NCBI GenBank assembly: GCA_021736285.1
Contig: JAIPGE010000076.1
Span: 1-6,941, forward strand
Reading direction: 5' to 3'
Source of the DNA: Candidatus Izemoplasma sp.
GTDB taxonomy: Bacteria > Bacillota_I > Bacilli_A > Izemoplasmatales > Izemoplasmataceae
Length of the DNA: 6,941 nucleotides
Made by a program: the position numbers and the translations under genes. The notes under the pieces are model-generated. The model did no database searches. It saw only the letters and a list, made by a program, of their open reading frames with translations, and was not told where the DNA came from. Below are positions 4,690-6,941 of this stretch, piece after piece; position 1 is the first letter of the stretch; each line of letters starts with the position of its first letter.

Positions 4690-5838
4690 ATGAAAAAACG
4701 CAAAAAAGATATTCAACAGGATATTTTACTCAAAATTGTGAAACAACTTGTCAAAGTTTGGATGTTTTTTGATGCCAAAAGCAAACCTATTTATCACGAT
4801 GGCTTTTCCAACAAACGAAAAACGCCTTACGTAATGCTTGCCAACCACACCTTTTTATTTGATGTTATCCATGTACCCATTAGATTTAGGAAATCACCAT
4901 TTATCGTTGCATCACATAATTTGTTTACAACACAACCGTTAAAATTTTTATTAACTGAAGTAGGTCATGCGATTCCTAAATCTAAAGGAACTAGTGATTT
5001 TCATGCGGCTAAAGAATTGATTGGAGCTGTTAAACGTGGCTACCCGATTTTGATATTTCCTGAAGGAAATACAACCTTTAATGGTGAAACAAACTATGTT
5101 GAAAAAGCAACAATGAAGTTGATTAAAAAATTAAAAGTTGATGTTATTGTCTGTAATGTCAAAGGCGGATATTTATCGAAACCACGATGGGCAACCGGAA
5201 AACGAAAAAATCGTCAGATTCAAATGGATTATCATAAAGTTATCGATGCAGAAGCATTAAAAGATATGTCGATAGATAAGATTGCAAAAATTGTCAATGA
5301 TGCATTGTATTTTAATGCTTATGATTACCAACGAAAACACATGATCAAACATCCTGGTAAACATCTAGCAGAAGGAATTGATAATTTACTTTATTTGTGT
5401 CCGGAATGCCATCATGTCAATACCATTGAAGCAAAGGGCAATCATTTTTGGTGCACTCATTGTAAAACAGAAGGAACCTACGATGAGTATGGCTTTTTAA
5501 ATGGATTTAAGTATGACAATTTGGTCGAATGGGACGATTATCAAAAAGAACACAGTCAGTTTTTACTAGATGAAGTTTTTTCATCTCCTGCTAAATTTTA
5601 TAAAGTTGATAGCGAAACATCTAAAAGAGCGTTTTTAGGAAACGTAGCGTTCACATATAGAAACAAAGCATTTCATATTACAGGAGATCTCGACATGACA
5701 TTACCATTTGAAGACATTTCTAATCCAACGATTACATTGCGACGAGATTTCAATATCTACTATAATAATACCCAATACGTGGTAAAGATTGAAAGTCACG
5801 TGAATGCTTTTTTACGTGTCATTCAAAAAAAATATTAA
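4690..5838 (+). CDS. PlsC-like acyltransferase with zinc ribbon and C-terminal PH/GRAM-like region
   Basis: Probable lysophospholipid (1-acylglycerol-3-phosphate-type) acyltransferase acting at the inner membrane face. It has 382 residues versus about 200-250 for plain PlsC. The N-terminus is basic, with an amphipathic or membrane-contacting segment near 11-27. Motif I NHTFLFD (52-58) has the catalytic His53 and Asp58. Motif III FPEGNTT (123-129) has the phosphate-binding Glu/Gly; FNGETNYVEKA follows, then VIVCNVKGG (152-160) as motif IV. Beyond the catalytic domain are CPEC (237-240) and CTHC (255-258), a two-knuckle zinc ribbon. Residues of about 313-382 have the strand pattern of a PH/GRAM-type domain (FLGNVAFT, LPFEDIS, FNIYYNNTQYVVKI). 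That last reading is tentative. AAGAGGTGA precedes the ATG. This is the last gene of the operon, with no clear hairpin after it. The acyl acceptor is unknown. Confidence 0.85.
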   Translation: MKKRKKDIQQDILLKIVKQLVKVWMFFDAKSKPIYHDGFSNKRKTPYVMLANHTFLFDVIHVPIRFRKSPFIVASHNLFTTQPLKFLLTEVGHAIPKSKGTSDFHAAKELIGAVKRGYPILIFPEGNTTFNGETNYVEKATMKLIKKLKVDVIVCNVKGGYLSKPRWATGKRKNRQIQMDYHKVIDAEALKDMSIDKIAKIVNDALYFNAYDYQRKHMIKHPGKHLAEGIDNLLYLCPECHHVNTIEAKGNHFWCTHCKTEGTYDEYGFLNGFKYDNLVEWDDYQKEHSQFLLDEVFSSPAKFYKVDSETSKRAFLGNVAFTYRNKAFHITGDLDMTLPFEDISNPTITLRRDFNIYYNNTQYVVKIESHVNAFLRVIQKKY

Positions 5839-5849
5839 AAAAATAAAAT

Positions 5850-5890
5850 TTAAGATAAGAATTTGTATGTGTTATAATAAGATTAGGAGG
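5850..5890 (+). promoter_or_regulatory. Extended -10 promoter and ribosome binding site for the CDGSH gene
   Basis: TTAAGA (5850-5855), a 17-bp spacer, and TGtTATAAT (5870-5878) form an extended -10 promoter. AGGAGG (5885-5890) follows at once, seven bases from ATG 5898. The leader is very short. Because no terminator is visible after the acyltransferase gene, operon read-through may add to this promoter. Confidence 0.7.
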
Positions 5891-5897
5891 CGATATA

Positions 5898-6137
5898 ATG
5901 AGTGAACCAGTACGTGCTGGCAATGGACCAAAGAAAGTCTCATTAGAAAAAGACAAAACTTATTATTGGTGTCAATGTGGACAGTCAAATAACCAACCTT
6001 TCTGTGATGGCTCACATAAGACTACCCCATTTACCCCAGTTAAATTCAGTCCAAAAGAAACACAAGATTATTATCTATGCATGTGTAAACAAACAGGAAA
6101 TGCACCCTATTGCGATGGGTCACATCGTAAAAAATAA
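5898..6137 (+). CDS. Double CDGSH iron-sulfur protein
   Basis: A 79-residue soluble protein with two CDGSH iron-sulfur domains, each expected to hold a [2Fe-2S] cluster on three Cys and one His. Ligands in domain 1 are Cys25, Cys27, Cys36 and His40 (CQCGQSNNQPFCDGSH). Ligands in domain 2 are Cys61, Cys63, Cys72 and His76 (CMCKQTGNAPYCDGSH). All eight are present and the spacing is canonical (CxC, eight residues, CDGSH). There is no membrane anchor, unlike human mitoNEET; the arrangement resembles the two-motif CISD3 (MiNT) type. Roles proposed for the family are cluster transfer and redox sensing; the partner here is unknown. It appears to be its own transcription unit with a strong AGGAGG and a terminator that begins in the stop codon. 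Confidence 0.95.
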   Translation: MSEPVRAGNGPKKVSLEKDKTYYWCQCGQSNNQPFCDGSHKTTPFTPVKFSPKETQDYYLCMCKQTGNAPYCDGSHRKK

Positions 6138-6164
6138 ATTAGTGGGTTTTCCACTAATTTTTTT
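6136..6164 (+). terminator. Intrinsic terminator of the CDGSH gene
   Basis: A 10-bp perfect stem AAATTAGTGG (6136-6145) with CCACTAATTT (6151-6160) closes on a GTTTT loop, and a T run follows through 6164. The stem begins in the last two bases of the TAA stop codon (6135-6137), leaving no 3' untranslated spacer. Confidence 0.88.
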
Positions 6165-6175
6165 CTCATATAGTA

Positions 6176-6196
6176 TGGTATAATAATTTAAAAGGA
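6176..6196 (+). promoter_or_regulatory. Extended -10 promoter and Shine-Dalgarno for the DUF445 gene
   Basis: TGgTATAAT (6176-6184) is a perfect extended -10 box. The position expected for a -35 (6156-6161) falls in the T tract of the preceding terminator and matches poorly. AAGGA (6192-6196) lies nine bases before ATG 6206. The whole promoter fits between terminator and start codon, in about 40 bp. Confidence 0.65.
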
Positions 6197-6205
6197 TGTG
6201 ATGAA

Positions 6206-6820
6206 ATGACAGAAATAATGATTCGTCTAATTACGTTGATTGTAATTGGTGGTTTAATTGGATATTTCACCAATAAACTAGCAATTAAGATGTTGTTTAG
6301 ACCAGTTAATCCAATTCGCTTTTTAGGACTTACGATTCAAGGTGTTTTCCCAAAACGCAAAGACAAAATGGCCAAATCGCTAGCGGAAATTATTGAACGT
6401 GATTTACTAACAAAGGATGTTTTGGCAGAAGAATTATTAAAAGATGACAATATTGATAACTTAAAAGAAAAAATTAAAGATCATTTTATTGATACGTTCA
6501 GCGATAGTATCCCACCAATGGTTAAAATGTTTTTAGGTGAAAACCCCAAAGCAAAAATTGCTGAAATGGTAGAAAAACGTGGCGATGCAATGCTCAATCA
6601 ACTGATCGATATTTTAAAAGAAGAAGGATTTAACAATATTGATATTTATGATATTGTAAAGCGCAAAATTGATGAATTAGATTTTATAGAATTTGAACAG
6701 ATTATTTTTGGACTAATGAAAAAAGAATTAAAATTTGTTGAAGTTGTTGGCCTTTTTTTAGGGGCTATGATTGGAGCACTACAGTTTGTTGTAACAATTT
6801 TATTACCTTATGTCGTCTAA
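6206..6820 (+). CDS. Short DUF445 family membrane protein
   Basis: A 204-residue protein of DUF445 (YheB-like); function not established. Residues 5-22 form an N-terminal membrane segment leading into GYFTNKLAIKMLFRP (19-33), the family hallmark. GVFPKRKDKMAKSLAEIIERDLLT (46-69) is the second hallmark. The middle, about 70-180, is charged and helical, with alternating Lys/Glu runs. The C-terminus VGLFLGAMIGALQFVVTILLPYVV (181-204) is a second membrane segment with the usual GAxIGxLQ motif. Both hydrophobic ends point to a hairpin topology with the helical middle on one membrane side. Bacillus YheB is about 375 residues, so this is the short form, with both conserved ends kept and the helical middle reduced; it does not look truncated. 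Transcribed alone between two terminators. Confidence 0.9.
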   Translation: MTEIMIRLITLIVIGGLIGYFTNKLAIKMLFRPVNPIRFLGLTIQGVFPKRKDKMAKSLAEIIERDLLTKDVLAEELLKDDNIDNLKEKIKDHFIDTFSDSIPPMVKMFLGENPKAKIAEMVEKRGDAMLNQLIDILKEEGFNNIDIYDIVKRKIDELDFIEFEQIIFGLMKKELKFVEVVGLFLGAMIGALQFVVTILLPYVV

Positions 6821-6849
6821 AAAAATAGGATATTTAATCCTATTTTTTT
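6821..6849. terminator. Bidirectional terminator between DUF445 and the downstream minus-strand gene
   Basis: AAAAATAGGAT (6821-6831) and ATCCTATTTTT (6837-6847) pair perfectly around a five-base loop, with T residues continuing to 6849. The left arm is A-rich, so the minus strand also has a T tail. The hairpin begins directly after the DUF445 stop and contains the minus-strand gene's TAG stop (6840-6842). Confidence 0.85.
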
Positions 6850-6941
6850 AATGGATCTAGTGATATATCTAATGCTTGTTCAATTGCATAGGCAATCTCT
6901 ATCAAGGTTTGTTCATTAAAGCGTTTTGTTAAGAAATAAGT
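6840..6941 (-). CDS. C-terminal end of a probable amidase-family protein (partial)
   Basis: On the reverse strand an open frame enters from the window edge and runs 33 codons to TAG at 6840-6842. It ends RFNEQTLIEIAYAIEQALDISLDPLKK. The pattern of an aromatic residue, then (N/D)EQTL, an I/L pair and AYAxEQ, resembles the last helix of amidase-signature enzymes (GatA and related amidases), where a 'K-F-E-tLL-iAyAyEq' element closes the domain. The catalytic Lys-Ser-Ser region would lie outside the window, so the family call rests on a short stretch. The stop codon sits inside the shared terminator stem. Confidence 0.5.
   Translation of the reverse strand, partial: TYFLTKRFNEQTLIEIAYAIEQALDISLDPLKK

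Noticed and set aside
5977..6183. 68-codon plus-strand frame overlapping the CDGSH gene and its terminator
   Set aside because: It is a shifted reading of the CDGSH gene that runs through a strong hairpin and lacks a Shine-Dalgarno.
1..6941. CRISPR array, tRNA/rRNA, riboswitch, insertion sequence, toxin-antitoxin or defence genes
   Set aside because: I looked for spaced direct repeats, tRNA-like cloverleaf ends, long structured leaders, transposase motifs and small paired toxin genes on both strands and found none.

Overview
The window comes from an AT-rich, low-GC Gram-positive-type bacterium. Genes are short and tightly packed, Shine-Dalgarno sites are strong (AGGAGG type), and there are A/T-tract promoters and compact hairpin terminators. 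TGA is used as a stop (both Nudix genes end in TGA) and Trp is encoded by TGG, so the code is standard. Together with a pyrophosphate-type phosphofructokinase, a DUF554 protein and a short DUF445 protein, this fits a Bacillota lineage near the base of the Mollicutes (Acholeplasma/Izemoplasma/Haloplasma-like). That placement is inference. I see no tRNA, rRNA, CRISPR array, insertion sequence or phage gene. This looks like chromosomal core-type sequence rather than an accessory island.

Layout. Positions 1-674 (minus): the N-terminal 224 codons of a short-chain dehydrogenase/reductase. It is divergent from a RimJ/RimL-type GNAT acetyltransferase (772-1274, plus) whose reading frame is broken by what looks like one missing T near position 840. 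Positions 1359-2594 (plus): phosphofructokinase with the PPi-type active-site signature, behind an extended -10 promoter and a CcpA cre-like operator. A shared hairpin terminator (2601-2623) separates it from a convergent 92-residue NATD1-like GNAT protein (2624-2902, minus). That gene and the DUF554 membrane protein gene (3000-3683, plus) are divergent. Their promoters interlock over a perfect 9+3+9 bp palindrome (2944-2964).

Positions 3000-5838 (plus) look like one operon: DUF554 membrane protein, ADP-ribose pyrophosphatase-type Nudix (NudF), a second Nudix hydrolase, and a PlsC-like acyltransferase carrying a zinc ribbon and a C-terminal beta-rich, possibly PH/GRAM-like region. Spacing is minimal, with Shine-Dalgarno sites embedded in stop codons and one ATGA overlap, so translation is probably coupled. 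Then come a double-CDGSH iron-sulfur protein (5898-6137) and a short DUF445 membrane protein (6206-6820), each with its own extended -10 promoter and terminator. The C-terminal 33 codons of a minus-strand, probably amidase-family, gene follow (6840-6941).

The strongest points for a second look are the 2944-2964 palindrome in a double promoter, the cre-like site on the PFK promoter, the frameshifted acetyltransferase, and the three-part acyltransferase. I found no convincing new defence system or mobile system here.
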